DNA from: Chara braunii
Lineage: Eukaryota; Streptophyta; Charophyceae; Charales; Characeae
Reading direction: 5' to 3'
Assembly (NCBI GenBank): GCA_003427395.1
Contig: BFEA01000161.1
Location: 1,026,508 to 1,066,616 of the forward strand
DNA: 40,109 nt
In this document: one piece after another, positions 1 to 10,818 of the stretch
Numbering within the stretch: the stretch's first letter is position 1
Layout of the letters: every line of letters starts with the position of its first letter
Notes under the pieces: generated by a model
The model's input: the letters and a program-made list of their open reading frames with translations, nothing else
Told to the model about the DNA's origin: nothing
Databases searched by the model: none
Program-made: the position numbers and the translations under genes

Positions 1-90
<90 letters not shown>
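1..90. repeat. (TG)n-(GA)n compound microsatellite
   Basis: The window opens with 20 TG units (1-40) followed by about 25 AG units (41-90) and then a degenerate tgagtgag edge. A compound dinucleotide tract exactly at the window start may mark an assembly contig end rather than a biological boundary. Confidence 0.97.
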
Positions 91-93
<3 letters not shown>

Positions 94-1208
94 GTGAGTT
101 GGAATGAGCTAGCGAACCGTGTGACCGGTTGCACACCATTGGGAGTTCGTGTTCTTTTTGGCATGAACACACCAGGAAGTTCGGGAACACGGCCCCATAC
201 GTCACGAAGGAGAGCTTGAAGGAACGACGAGCCTTGAAGGTCAGCACGAGCTTCCGACGCGAGCGCATGATGGAAAGATGCATCCCCTTCATGAGGGCAT
301 ATCACGTAGGGCACGGTCAAATGGGACCAGCGGTCCAGTAAGGGCACCGCGGAAAGTTGTGCCCCTTGCTGACAAGGGCCTGCAGGAAAGTTCAGAGGCC
401 CCAGGGGTACAGCAGGGTAAGTAGGCCATGCAAGGGCGAAGGGGCATATAAAAAAATTCCCTTTCCAAGCTTGCAAATTTTTGGTTCAACCCTTTTTCCT
501 TTTTGAAAAAAAAAGGTGCAATAATAACTTAGGCTTGTCTGAACTGCTTGTCCGATCTTGCAAGTTTTAGCCCTCTCCCACGTGCCCTCACTGTAAGTCA
601 ATAGAAAAGGTTGCGTGTGCTTATCAACAGTGGATGGGTGTGCCACTCAGCTGCATCCTCTTGCCCGGGTTTAGGGTTTTAGATCTGCGTAGCTTGAGAC
701 CAAATGACAAACGAAAAAAAAAAGGTTTTGGGAGGGATGGACGAAATGTCAAGGCGGATGGAGTTCAAGTTAGCCGTAGCGAAGCGCGATAGTATATGCC
801 AGCGTAATGCCGCCACATATCACCCACGTGGCTACAAAGGTACGAGGTCAGACTTTTTTTTTTTTTTTTTTTTTTTTGGGTATCAGGTCAGGCCTATTGG
901 CAAGGTGCCATGTGTCTCGGTGATTGGCTGTCGAATCGTGTAGCGGTGCTGGCGGGGTAATTATGGGAGATGGAGCAAGTACTTGGCGATGGTAGCCAAG
1001 GGGAGGAAGTCTATGGTCTGTGGAGGGGAAGAAGAGTGTAAGGAGGTGATGATAGGCTGAGTGCGGAGACATGGATAGCGAGTTGAGCACCAGGAGGTCT
1101 GGGAAGTTGGCCCTGGGCGGCGAGGAACCATCGTGTGCAGGCAATTGGAGAGGTCGATAGCATCGATCGACGTAGAAGAAGTCCCCCTCATGGATGAGGA
1201 TACCTCCG
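91..1208. other. Non-coding or unassigned stretch
   Basis: No protein family is recognisable. All open frames here are short and overlap on both strands. It contains a 24-base T run at 854-877 and one telo-box-like tttagggttt near 669-678, a motif that occurs in some plant promoters but is too short to be evidence alone. I see no gene. Confidence 0.5.
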
Positions 1209-1217
1209 TTCATCGTT

Positions 1218-1440
1218 GGTTCTACCGCTGGTTTCTCTCTCTCCCCCCTCTCTGTGTCTTGTAATCTAGAAGGACGAGAATTCGTCCGTTATCTGTCTGC
1301 TATTGTGGTTCTCTCTCTCGCTCGCTCGCTTGCTTGTGTGGCTTCTTGCGGTCTAGAGGGAAGAGGATTCGTTCGTTCATCTGTCGGTTGTGCCGCTAGA
1401 TTCTCTCTCTCTCTCTCTTTGTGTCTGGATTTTTGTCGTG
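1218..1440. repeat. Degenerate CT-rich tandem repeat
   Basis: Two and a half imperfect copies of an 80-90 bp unit. Each has a tctctctc block, then a tctagaRgga element, then ggattcgttcgtt-like and atctgtc-like segments. The copies begin near 1229, 1310 and 1399. CT slippage is the likely origin. The 1441-1809 stretch that follows shows no gene. Confidence 0.6.
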
Positions 1441-1809
1441 AGTTCGAGTCCGGATGCAACCAGATTGATTCAATAAGGTTAGGCACTACCTGGGAATCTG
1501 ATCAAAACATAGATGGACGAGTAGCATGGGGTTAGATGGAGGAGCAACATGGGGTGTATGAGGAGGAGCACAGACTACCGAGGAGGAAGAGAGGATGCAT
1601 GCCGGGACTGACCTGCAACAGGTAGTCGTGAAGCAGATCTACATGACGATGAAGCAATGGAGAGATGGAGCGAGCAAGCAATGACGCGTGCGTCTAGGTT
1701 GGTTCTCTTGGAATGTCGATCATGGTTCACGCCATATATACTCGCAGTAGGATGTTTTTCATCTGAACTCTAATCCGACCGTCATCGAGGTCAGTTACAT
1801 CAAATCCTA

Positions 1810-2440
1810 GTTTTAATTGCGGTCAGGTACCTCCAGGAGAATAGCATGATCACATGTCCTTATACTCTCTTCCCATATTATGGAAGCCTGAAACCTTCTT
1901 GTCCCATCTGCCGCGTCCTTTGTGGGATAACGACCATTTCGTCAAAACTGACATATTACATTTTATGAACGAAATTAAAATTGAGTTTTTGGGCCGAAAT
2001 CCGGTCCAAATTTTTGGCTCCTGGGAGTCCAACGTTCCTAGAATGTTGGACCCCGTAGATGTATCTAGTCCCAAGCTGAGACCAGATACATCTAGGGGGT
2101 CTGACGTTCTAGGAACACCGGACCCTCAGGAACCAAAAATTTGGCCTGGATTTCGGCCCAAAAACTCAATTTTAATTTCGTTCAAAAAATATAATATGTA
2201 TGTTTTGAGAACTTTTGACAAAATGGTCGTTGGACAACCTTCGCCGTACACTTCTGCTCTGACAATTATTATTGTTATTATAATGGCTACTACCAAGCTT
2301 ACCTGTTGCGACTGCATCCGTAACAATTATGGAAAGTTTGGAAACATAGGCAAAGAGCGGGACAAATGTGCTGGCCTCATGGCATACTCAGACTGGCATT
2401 TTCTTGAACGTATCTGACCGCAATTACGACTGCCCCTGGA
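1810..2440. repeat. Outer inverted-repeat pair around a foldback
   Basis: The segment near 1814-1840 (core aattgcggtcag) recurs inverted near 2405-2427 (core ctgaccgcaatta), with partial pairing on either side. The pair brackets the tighter foldback at 1929-2231. It could be the termini of a larger non-autonomous DNA transposon into which the inner element inserted, or chance survival of one imperfect palindrome. Confidence 0.4.
1929..2231. mobile_element. Foldback MITE-like element, 303 bp
   Basis: Nearly the whole 303 bp folds on itself. The left arm starts aacgaccatttcgtcaaaac and the right arm ends with its near-complement ttttgacaaaatggtcgtt. Pairing continues through the aaattaaaattgag / ctcaattttaattt blocks to the centre at agatgtatct / agatacatct, leaving a loop of about 9 bases near 2075-2083. 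No transposase is encoded. No clear target-site duplication is visible, so the superfamily is undetermined. Its termini resemble those of the element at 21381-21668 (shared catttcRt-aaaactgacat). An open frame through it is a by-product of the palindrome. Confidence 0.75.
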
Positions 2441-2708
2441 CGAATCTAATCGCAACCACGTCCAGAGCTTAGTAGAAAAAATGTTAGTGTGAGTATGACC
2501 TTAGTGCAGTTGGTTTGCAACTATCCTATTCTGTCTGAGATACTTTCACTTCTGTTACTTTGTCAACACCTCTATCTCGACGTGCATAAGAAGTATTCTA
2601 TTTTAGAGGTCACAGAATTGGCTTCGCCCCACTACACAACACTCTATATGTGCCTGGAGCATGAATAACCCCGATGCAGTCGAAATGTTGAACTTGCTAG
2701 AATGCACC
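2232..2708. other. Unassigned AT-rich spacer
   Basis: Outside the outer inverted arm no ORF, RNA gene or repeat is recognisable. It ends at a T9 run (2709-2717) that I read as the poly-A tail, on the minus strand, of the neighbouring LINE. Confidence 0.4.
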
Positions 2709-2976
2709 TTTTTTTTTATATTTTAAATTTAAACCCATGATGTCAGATAGGAGTGATGATAAGCATACACTCCTACCTAACTCGTTAGGGGCTCCATTCT
2801 ATTGGTGGGGAGTTGCACCTCTGCTGAAAAACGGGTCCAGCATCCCATTGAATAACAATGAAAGGTAAGGGTACAACTCATGCTGGGAACCGGGCCCAAC
2901 GTTCCTTCAGATCCATTAATACTGATAGTAAAGTGGTAAAGTCCTGAATCTTTTGCCTCTTTATCCTGACCAGGGC

Positions 2977-3382
2977 GCCAGATATACATGACCACCTAAC
3001 ACTTAAACCTACTCATTTGACCGAAAATATGAAAATATGAGCAAGTTCTTCAAAGGCAAAAAACGCTATATATCCTGAAGGTCATTCAAGCGTATACCAT
3101 GACCTGGGAACCAAGCACAACCCTGATGGGGGGAAAGGAGCAAGAAAATCCGACAAAGGCCTTAAGGGTATAGTGAGATCAGATGCCAGATATACTAACA
3201 CTTAAACCTACTCATTTAACTGAGAATCTGAAAATCTGAGCAAATTCTTCAAAGGCAAAAAACGCTACTTATCCTAAAGGTCATTCAAACGCATACCATG
3301 ACCTGGGAACCAAGCATAACCCCGACGGGGGGAAAGGATCAGGGAAATCCGACAGAGGCCTTAAGGGTATAGTGGGATCAAT
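2977..3382. repeat. Two-copy tandem duplication in the LINE tail (about 200 bp)
   Basis: Unit 1 (2977-3184) and unit 2 (3185-3382) both begin gccagatatac. They share long stretches such as cttcaaaggcaaaaaacgct, taccatgacctgggaaccaa and ggccttaagggtatagtg. The offset is 208 bp at the start and 199 bp after a small gap. Unit 2 contains the stop codon of the last LINE open block. Confidence 0.9.
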
Positions 3383-4728
3383 ATTGCTCCAATCATTGAA
3401 GAGCAAGCGGTAGTTTCTTGGAATCTCATCCTGAACATTCCCTTGTGTTCCTTCCCATTTCACATGTCTCAACCTCCCTCCTTGGTCCCCTCCAAGCCAA
3501 CTCTGATTGAATGTTTTAATATGTTGCAAAATTTTCTTTTCTAATGAAAGAAATTGTAGTTTTTTCTTTAGGGTCTTTCATCTGGTAGTATTCTCTGATT
3601 GGATCTGCTTAATGGCTTATGTGAATTTAGGACCATCTAGACGAACGCCTTCAATTTCATAAGTACACCTTCCCGTCCATATTGCCCAAATGACCGCTCT
3701 CCTTCCGATTGTAAATAAATTTGATGTGAAAACATCCTCCTGGATCGGGTTCCAAAACTCCAAGAGAAAAGTTTTCCAGTTCCAGGGCCAGGGGAGGGAT
3801 GTTCCTACATGATTTCAAATTTTGTCCCACCAACGCCATAGCCAAACTGATCATGGGCATTGCAAAAAAATGTGCTCTAGTGTTTCCGAAATTAGTTTGG
3901 AAGGGAAGGCTGATTTGCAGAACTTACACCAAGGTAGGGCTATTCCTTTTTGTTCCAGTGAGGTCCTGTCAATAATCCAATCATTTGTGGGCAAGCAACG
4001 ATGAGCGATTTTCCATTGCAGTGATGTCACCTTAGCAGGCCTAGATTTGATAGAATGGAACCACTTGATTGATCGCAACTCGTCTTCGCTTACGATTAGA
4101 TGTCTCATCAATCGGTCTTTTATTTTATCATTTATATTTACCTTAGGACGAGCATCCTGTAAGTAGACTTAACTAATAGCGTGTGAAGTGTCCTGGTATG
4201 AGAGAGCCCTGTGGCAGTCGATGTAGACAAGGTCCAACATACCGGGTCTAAAGGGAGGTGGGAAATGGGTGTGTCTGGTTTATAGGCAAGCCATTTTTCC
4301 TTAATCATTAGGACCCTAATCCTGAATAACTTGTCCATCTTGAACCACCCCGTGTGCTCCTGTGACCTAGTCTTCAGGACTCCATACTCCCCCAAATCAA
4401 AAATAGTCATAAGAATGTCCCCTGTGTTGCGGACTTCAACTATATTCCCCGCTAGCTCTTGTTGATCAATGATGGACACCCAATCATTGAGGGTAAGATT
4501 ATGCCCCTTCCTGAAGATTCTGATCCATTCCAAGGGAATTATGTCGATTATTTGTTTCAGGGCTTCTTTCTGATGGTGACAACATCTTAATCTTTCATGG
4601 AGGATCAAAGGGTCAATCCAGTCTTTGTCCTCTGTGCTCCAGATGTCCCTGCAATGAAAATGATAAAATAATGATGAGCACCGAAATCGAGATCGTGGTG
4701 AATCTTCTGCTAGAACATGGGAAGACAT
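3281..4728 (-). pseudogene. LINE ORF2 C-terminal region with zf-RVT domain
   Basis: Read on the minus strand, 4728-4138 is a 196-aa open block without a recognised domain. The adjoining block 4111-3851 has the zf-RVT (reverse-transcriptase zinc-binding) signature: K-V-T-S-L-Q-W-K-I-A-H-R-C-L-P-T-N-D-W, then P-W-C-K-F-C, then E-H-I-F-L-Q-C-P. This matches the family pattern of W..L....LPT, C..C and a terminal H..F.C. The frame then shifts (about 3860-3620), and a last block (3529-3281) ends at a stop inside the second tail repeat. Several frameshifts make it a pseudogene. In intact LINEs this region follows the RT domain and is thought to bind RNA. Confidence 0.7.
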
Positions 4729-4735
4729 ATCCCGA

Positions 4736-4886
4736 GGATAGCAGTATATTGAACAGCTAGATCACGAAGATGATGATCACAGTGCATGGTGTGAAGACGA
4801 TCTTCGTTACAACAACAAGTGAGCCCGCCCCCTCGTGATTGTGCAAGTTAAGAATGAATCTTGCGCCGGAGTATACGAAGATATAT
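4736..4886 (+). other. Acidic/His-rich low-complexity block
   Basis: The plus strand reads as a short Asp/Glu/His-rich peptide (D-H-E-D-D-D-H...) ending at a TGA, followed by aagaatgaatctt and then the LTR fragment. It resembles the blocks at 6140-6400 and 6720-6930, which are also followed by an aagaatg-like motif. No function is recognised. Confidence 0.35.
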
Positions 4887-5262
4887 TGTCGACCGCATCG
4901 GCCCCCGCGCGAGCGAGGGCCCTCCCGGCCACGTCACGCAGGAGAAACTTAGGCTTTCAACTTTTTAAAGACAACTCGTGGACGACACGGTAACCCGCAT
5001 CGACCCTTGGCCACTCCGGCCGAGTGCGTCAGTTGTACATCTCGCGGTCCCCTACGACAGGATAGGTTCTCGCGGGGCACAACTTACCTTCCCTAAGGGG
5101 TTGTCAGCACCCTTAGGGGTTATCCCCGTTGAGCTACCGACCCACATGCGGAGGCTTTTATAATGCAATTGCAGAGGTAGGTCGGCCGAGGGTGTTTGCT
5201 CGTTCGCTGTAGCATAGGTACGCATGGTTGAACGCCAAAGTGGACCCAGACGTCGTAAGTGT
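4887..5262 (-). mobile_element. LTR end fragment (left arm of inverted repeat)
   Basis: It starts tgtcgaccgcatcggccc, matching the outer edge of the large element's LTRs (8441 and 23519). It shares further landmarks in order: gagccctcccggcc-like, acgacaggataggttctcg, ccctaaggggttgtc and a tgcaatYgcagaggt motif. There is no PBS next to it, so it is a solo or 3' LTR remnant of a related copy. Similarity fades after about 5262. Confidence 0.75.
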
Positions 5263-5460
5263 TATTTGAAGTCGAGTCAACTCATGTTGGTTCTTCGTTC
5301 AATGACAGCCACGTCGACTTTTGTCGATTTGACCTGAACGTATGGTATGCATGATTGTAATATGTATGTATTGATTTCATAAGCTAAGTCAACTTACATT
5401 GACCCGAGTCTTCTTTTGAAAGAGTTTTGTCTGATTAACTCATGATTGTCTTTGAGAAAA
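5263..5460. other. Spacer between inverted LTR fragments
   Basis: Unique-looking sequence between the two LTR fragments, with gtcgactt / aagtcgag-like short inverted motifs. No gene is seen. It would form the loop of the hairpin. Confidence 0.4.
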
Positions 5461-5928
5461 GAGACTATGATCGCTCGAAGTTTTCCCTACGCTTAGGTTA
5501 TCACGTCCTAGTTGACCGACGTCGATTCGATTCCTGGGAGATCAGCGCCCTAGGGACGAACGACGCTCGGGTCCGCTTTGGCGTTCAACCTCGTGTACCT
5601 ATGCTACAGCGAACGAGCAAACGCCCTCGGTCGGCCTACCTCTGCAATTGCATCATAAAAGCCTTCGCGCGTGGGCCGGTAGCTCGGCAGATACGCCCCT
5701 AAGGGTGGTGACAACCCCTTAGGGAAGGTAAGTTGTGCCCGGCGAGACCCTATCCTATCGTAGGGGACCTCGAGATGTACAGCTGGCGCACTTGGCCAGA
5801 GCGGCGAAGGGTCGACGCAGGTTACCATGTCGTCCCCGAGTTGTCTCTAAAAGGTTGAAAGCCTAAGTTTCTCCTGCGTGACGCGGCCGGGAGAGCCCTC
5901 GCTTGCGCAGGGGCCGATGCACTCGACA
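5461..5928 (+). mobile_element. LTR end fragment in opposite orientation (right arm)
   Basis: The reverse complement begins tgtcgagtgcatcggccc at 5928 and follows the same LTR landmarks as 4887-5262. It continues further, to about 5461, matching the LTR interior (cgtcgttcgtc...tagggcg...tctccYaRg). With 4887-5262 it makes an inverted repeat whose arms are about 375 bp (4887-5262 and 5551-5928). Confidence 0.75.
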
Positions 5929-7260
5929 AAATTTTCCTAGTCGTGCTAGCATATAGTTTGGCCCTGCGGCTCGAGCCTCGATTCATCCCCCCTTGCCAGG
6001 TCGAAGGTAAGTACATCCTCATGCTCTTTCTTTTTCTCCTGACTATCTTTTATGTGGCTGATTCCTCGGCCCGACTCGTGCATTCCCTTTAGCACGTGCG
6101 CAGGAAAGGCAATCGTCGAGGGTTAATGACATAATCACGGTGATCATAGATACCACAGTCGAGACGAGGAGCGCAACCAAATATAACAAAGAATGCGACT
6201 CTGAAAAACACCACCACGCTAATGAACGTGATAATGACGAACACTCGGATGATAGCCTGGACTATGCCGACAAGGACAATCACCATGATGACGTTAATGA
6301 GGATGAGTATGTTGGGACAGTGATGACGAGCACCCCCTAAGTTGCTATACTACTCGCAAGATGTGCAAAATGAGAATGAATCTTCCTCTAACACAAGGAA
6401 AGATATATCACCTCCTACCCTGCAACTCCTCTCGCCCCCAACTAAATAAGCATTCTGACCCCTCCTGTCTCTCCTTCTCTCATTTGCGCGCGTACACCAA
6501 CTTCTTTATTGAGCTTGCTGCTCACGCTGCAAACATGGTCATTGGTTTCCATCCGCTCGTTCTTGCACTCTTCCACGCTTGTGTTCCTCTCCTTTTCTGT
6601 CTCATCCGCTCCCTGATCTAACTCCCTTATTCTCCTCCTTTCTCATTCACTCACTAGATCATGCAACCAACCCGATCATCAAGAGCGTCTATAGACACAG
6701 TCACTCGCAAAGATAAGGAAAAAAACGAGATGACGTCCATAACGATAGACGACACGATCCGATGCAAGGCAGCCCACTACGACAAAAACAAAGCTACCAT
6801 AATAATGACGACAATTGTCGTGAGGATAACTACGAATATCACGACGAGCAAGGCCATGGTGATGACGACCAGTTAAATGAAATAAGAATGCAACTTCTAG
6901 AAAATGGAAAGATACATTGCCATAATTGGTCCTCCACTTTTCTGTTTGTTTTCGTTCACCTTCCACGCCCGCTCTTTCGCGCACTGCCCTCTCACGCTCT
7001 ATACACCTGCGCTCGGTCTCGACAAGTAGAAGGTATAGCCCGATAGCGAAGGAATTGAAAACCCCGCTACACCCTGACCACATTCACCAGCTTGATAGAT
7101 TTGATCTCAGTGATGAGTGTCGTGACCAACAGGATAGGTATGATGCAAACGATGATGTACAACACGTTGGGAACCAAGACAAACATGATGGTTTCGGCGT
7201 CAACGGTCGCTACGAGAAGCACCGAGATCTTAACAAGCTCGGTGCCCACCCACCATAATG
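5929..7260 (+). other. Asp/His/Asn-rich low-complexity array, no intact gene
   Basis: Three successive stretches (about 6140-6340, 6720-6880, 7095-7255) read on the plus strand as peptides rich in D, H, N and E, in different frames. Two are followed by a similar tail (agaatgMaWctt ... ggaaagatayat) and then a pyrimidine-rich segment (6410-6650, 6925-7020). This suggests an old duplicated module with lost frame. The longest open frame is 110 codons with no known domain. It may be captured host sequence or retroelement debris. Confidence 0.35.
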
Positions 7261-7718
7261 AGCATGCCTAGATCAGAAAGGCTATGCTGAGAAACAATTG
7301 CTTTTAGCTCGTGTTTTTTTTCCTCCTCGTCTTCATCTACATCTTCTCCTAGGTTCATTAAGAAAAGGCAGCAAAAAGGAGCACCAAAATAACCTAGAGA
7401 AGGCCTAACGGAATTTTCGCACGAACTATGCAACTCTCCTCTGTAGTGCCTCAATTTTAACGGATGTCCCGAAGGACAAGAGTACAGCCTTGAGGTATCA
7501 TCATCGAACTAACTGGACCCATGTAACTTTGAATTGTATTACTGCGCTCATCTGCTTTAAACAAAGTTCGAACTCATATTTATATTTCGAATGTCCGTGG
7601 GTGTATCGATCTATGCCCACTGGCTCTCACGTCGGTCATGACAATGTCGGTTTCTATACTCGCGCACTAAGTGTGCGCGCCAATGCTAATTAAAAACTTT
7701 TAATCCTCCTGTAGCTCC
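7261..7718. other. Unassigned stretch
   Basis: No family is recognisable. There is an acidic-coding pyrimidine tract on the minus strand (7315-7350) and a small GC-rich dyad (cgcgcac/gtgcgcg near 7661-7679). No gene is called. Confidence 0.35.
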
Positions 7719-7786
7719 CACTATTGCGCAACTTGCACTATTCCGCAGCTCGCACTATTGCGCAACTCACACTATTGCGAGAGGTC
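7719..7786. repeat. 17-bp minisatellite, four units
   Basis: Units begin cactattgc/cactattcc at 7719, 7736, 7753 and 7770, exactly 17 bp apart, with a gcgcaact-like second half. There are no spacers, so this is not a CRISPR. It is a short local minisatellite. Confidence 0.9.
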
Positions 7787-7995
7787 GTTTATTACACCAT
7801 ACGTTCACTAGGTATCTGGTTACATTAATGTGCGCCCGGAAAATGCATGCTCACATACTCTCTAATCTGACTATGCATGTGTTTTGTTGTTCCGACTTCT
7901 AAAATTTATTTACGGCTGCGCAAAAATGTTGTACTCTTTCAAGTACTATCAAGGATGCATCTCATGTGAGATGCAAAAATACACACAAATACCGT

Positions 7996-8300
7996 TGTAA
8001 GGGTATTCATGCCGACACCACAATTGGTGGGACGAACCTCCCACAAAGACTTTGACATGGATTACGGGTTGCAATCCCGCCTACCGCGTTCCTCCCACTG
8101 AGAGTGAAAAGAAAAGAGGGAAAACCATTAAATCACTAAAGATACAATGAAGGTTCAACTCAGACTCATGTGAGAGGGTCTTGATACCTTCAATCTCCAG
8201 AGGGTCCCCCAATGGTGACAAAAAAAAAACGCAGTGGAGATGGTGAAACCATAGCCAAAACGAAGAGTGGCGACACTCTGACAAACCTAAAAAAAAATAA
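7996..8300 (+). mobile_element. Possible small repeat element starting TGTAAGGGTATTC
   Basis: The 13-mer tgtaagggtattc followed by ccgaca occurs here and again at 27837. An 8-bp stem hairpin (gcatctca/tgagatgc) lies just upstream. The body contains gggttgcaatcccgcc, weakly like a Pol III B box, and A-rich ends (8220-8229, 8289-8305). TG start plus recurrence suggests an LTR or small non-autonomous element edge, but the other end is not defined. The AT-rich 8301-8440 that follows shows nothing. Confidence 0.3.
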
Positions 8301-9774
8301 AAAAAATCCCATAATTAAATAATCATTCCATAGTAAAATTATATTGTAAATTTTAAATTTTCATTCAATCTTAAAAAATATTATTCCACTTTTCATTTTT
8401 TTTTTACTTACTTGAAATTTTTTTTTTCCTAGAATGAGGTTGTCGAGCGCATTGGCCCCCACCTTTTCGCAAAGGCGAGAGCCCTCCCGGCCATGTCACA
8501 CATGAGTTTAAACAAAACCAAAATCAAGAGACAACTTGGGGACGGTACATTAATAATCTCACGTGTCGCCGAGACGGCTTAGGTCGCGTCTTCCTTTCGT
8601 CGCTCTAGTCGGGTGCGTCAGCTATACATCTCGCAGTTCCCAACGATAGGATAGGTTCTCGTGGGGCATAGGCTTTCTTCCCTAAGGGGCAGTCACCACC
8701 CTTAGGGGGAGTATCCCCACCGAGATATTGATCCACGTGCGAAAATTTTTACATGTAATCAAAGAGGTGAGTCAGCTGATGGCATCTGCTCACTTGTTGT
8801 AATATAAGTACATGCGATAAAAATGTTTATTGAACCCGGAAGTCGTTCGTCACTTAGGGCGTTTATCTCCTAAGGATGAAGCATACTTCAGTCGACTAGG
8901 GCAGTCTCGATCAAGCCTGAAAACGTGAATTTTAACCCTAGTCTCATACATACAATGCTCACATAAATATATATATATATATATATGTTTGTGACGATAT
9001 ATATATATATATATATAACTCATCAAGGCAAAAGTTACACCTGCCCTTAATAAAGCAATACACATATATATAAAAAGTCATCATTTCAATCAATCATCTT
9101 TGTAATCACAGCAGCACAATAGTTAATACAATTGATTTAGTCTGATGAAAAGATCATGCTAACGTAATTTTTCCTTGTCGTTGATATTGTCTCAAAACAC
9201 CGAAACTTTCTTGTTGAAAACGTATAGAGTAAATTCCTTCAATCTTTTAAATTGACGTCTATAGTCAGACTATTTTATGTGTGATTTCAGTGTCACGTTT
9301 CATATTGCCTTGTAAGTCGCAACTTAAATTCCTTCCTACTTTTTTTCTGCAGAAACGTCTAAAAATAACTTCAGACCGATGAAACGTATCTGTTTAGTTT
9401 TTTTTTCTTATATATTTACCCCTCAATGTCAAAACATGATAGTGAAATCATCGAGGTAGTCTGAATACTATCCATCCGACGATCCTATCTATATGTAGTG
9501 TTTTTGTTTTTTTAGATTACCTCGTGAAGCCATAAGTCATATGACTTCCTTAACAGAAATTAGTTTATGTGACATGTTTTTCCGGAATCCGAGTAAGATT
9601 TCCAGAAAACGATGTCTAACCCTAGTAAATTTGTCGTCCTCTACGCACCTGAGCCTCAAACAAGTCCAATTATACATGCTCGTCGTCGTCGAATACCAGG
9701 GTAGTCATTCGTCAACCTCGCATAACTCTAATTATTCGACTACCATAGAGAGAGGTCATTCATGAGGCTAGTCT

Positions 9775-10187
9775 TCACACTATGACTCGAAGAGGCCGAC
9801 TAAGTCCAAATAAGTGTCGGGTCTCTGTGTCTTGGATCTGGATGACACCAAAACGTCTATCGGACGAGGTAATCTTAATACTCACAATGGCTCGAGAGAG
9901 ATATTGGAGGTTTCTCCCTCGGTGGAAATTCAAAATATAACCATGAAACTCCTCAGGAGTTCGAGCCGTATTGGCCCGAAAATCCACCCTAGTGGTGAGA
10001 AAAATCCCTCGCCATTTCGGAATAATCCAATGAACACAATCCACTGGGTAGGAGTGTCATCTTGAACCCGCAAAAATTGTTTCGCTCCTCTTATCAGATC
10101 GTCCTCGTGTGTGTCGTGAACAAGAAGGTATCTTGCCAAGGTAAATTTTTTTCGCCCGCCGTCCATCTGCTCACAAGAGAACCACAA
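9775..10187 (-). pseudogene. Decayed copy of the LTR-encoded ORF
   Basis: The minus strand begins M-W-F-S-C-E-Q at 10187, aligned to the start of the 207-aa ORF of the right LTR. It shares D-D-L-I-R-G, R-V-Q-D-D-T-P-T-Q-W-I and R-N-G-E-G-F-F. A frameshift near 10000 moves the matching frame to the block 10044-9775, which keeps E-E-F-H-G and F-G-L-S-R-P-L-R-V-I-V and then stops. The downstream Tudor-like part is not open. Confidence 0.5.
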
Positions 10188-10542
10188 TTAAGAATTGATC
10201 AGCGAAAACAATCGGCGCTCCTCGCATTCAAACTATGCCACAAAAAAAACAAAATGTCTGAAGCACCGAAATTTGTTATCCGAAGTCCGACGATAATGAT
10301 GAACATAATTGAAAAGTCCATGCAGCTCCTTGAGATACAACAAAATAATTAAGAAGAACTATTTTATCTCGGAAATATTATCGAAGTATCGCCCCGATCC
10401 TTCGTTGTGCTGAATCATCAGATATGTGTCGTCGAAGACTTGTCGAGGGGCGAACCCATATCGAATAATGTCTCATCCATAGGCAATGCTAATTAGATAA
10501 CATCTCGAACGTCGTCTCACATTTCCTCGCTAGAATCGTGGT

Positions 10543-10818
10543 CTATCTCTTTCGGGAAACACGATAGACGGATCTTATACTAGTCGTCCTGACTGTATTA
10601 AACTGATTATGTTGTCTTGGGGGCTTGATATCCATTCGCTTGCCTCCCCACGTGTGTGGAAAAAAAATACTATTACCGTCTCGCACGTCATCTGTAAAAT
10701 TCGAATAAACTTTCGTTAGAAAGGATTGCAACTCGACCAAAGTATTTAGAGTTGTTTTTATTCCTTTATACGATTGATTTATCCAAGGAATCGTCGCAGG
10801 TAGCCTAGCCGGTTCCAA
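10543..10818 (-). other. Second coding-like block in the left LTR
   Basis: A 91-aa minus-strand open block with T-L-V-E-L-Q-S-F-L-T-K-V-Y-S-N-F and D-D-V-R-D-G-N. The same block is open for 60 aa in the right LTR (25868-25686). Over 120 compared bases the copies differ at 10, mostly changing the residue, so there is no sign of protein-level constraint since insertion. Family not recognised. It lies upstream of the block at 10187 in the same sense and could be another exon or fragment of the same unit. Confidence 0.35.

Larger units (their letters stand above)
2709..4735 (-). mobile_element. 5'-truncated LINE (non-LTR retrotransposon) remnant
   Basis: Minus-strand protein blocks belong to the C-terminal part of a plant-type LINE ORF2, and the left end carries a short T run equal to a 3' A tail. 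Neither the endonuclease nor the RT catalytic core is present, so only the last part of ORF2 and the 3' UTR survive, as expected from 5' truncation. A tandem duplication lies in its tail. Target-site duplications were not found. The exact 5' break, around 4735, is uncertain. Confidence 0.65.

Noticed and set aside
1441-1456. B-box-like gttcgagtcc near 1443
   Set aside because: No A box at suitable distance upstream, only CT microsatellite, so no Pol III gene is called.
7719-7786. Possible CRISPR-like array
   Set aside because: The 17-bp units are contiguous without spacers, and the context is eukaryotic.
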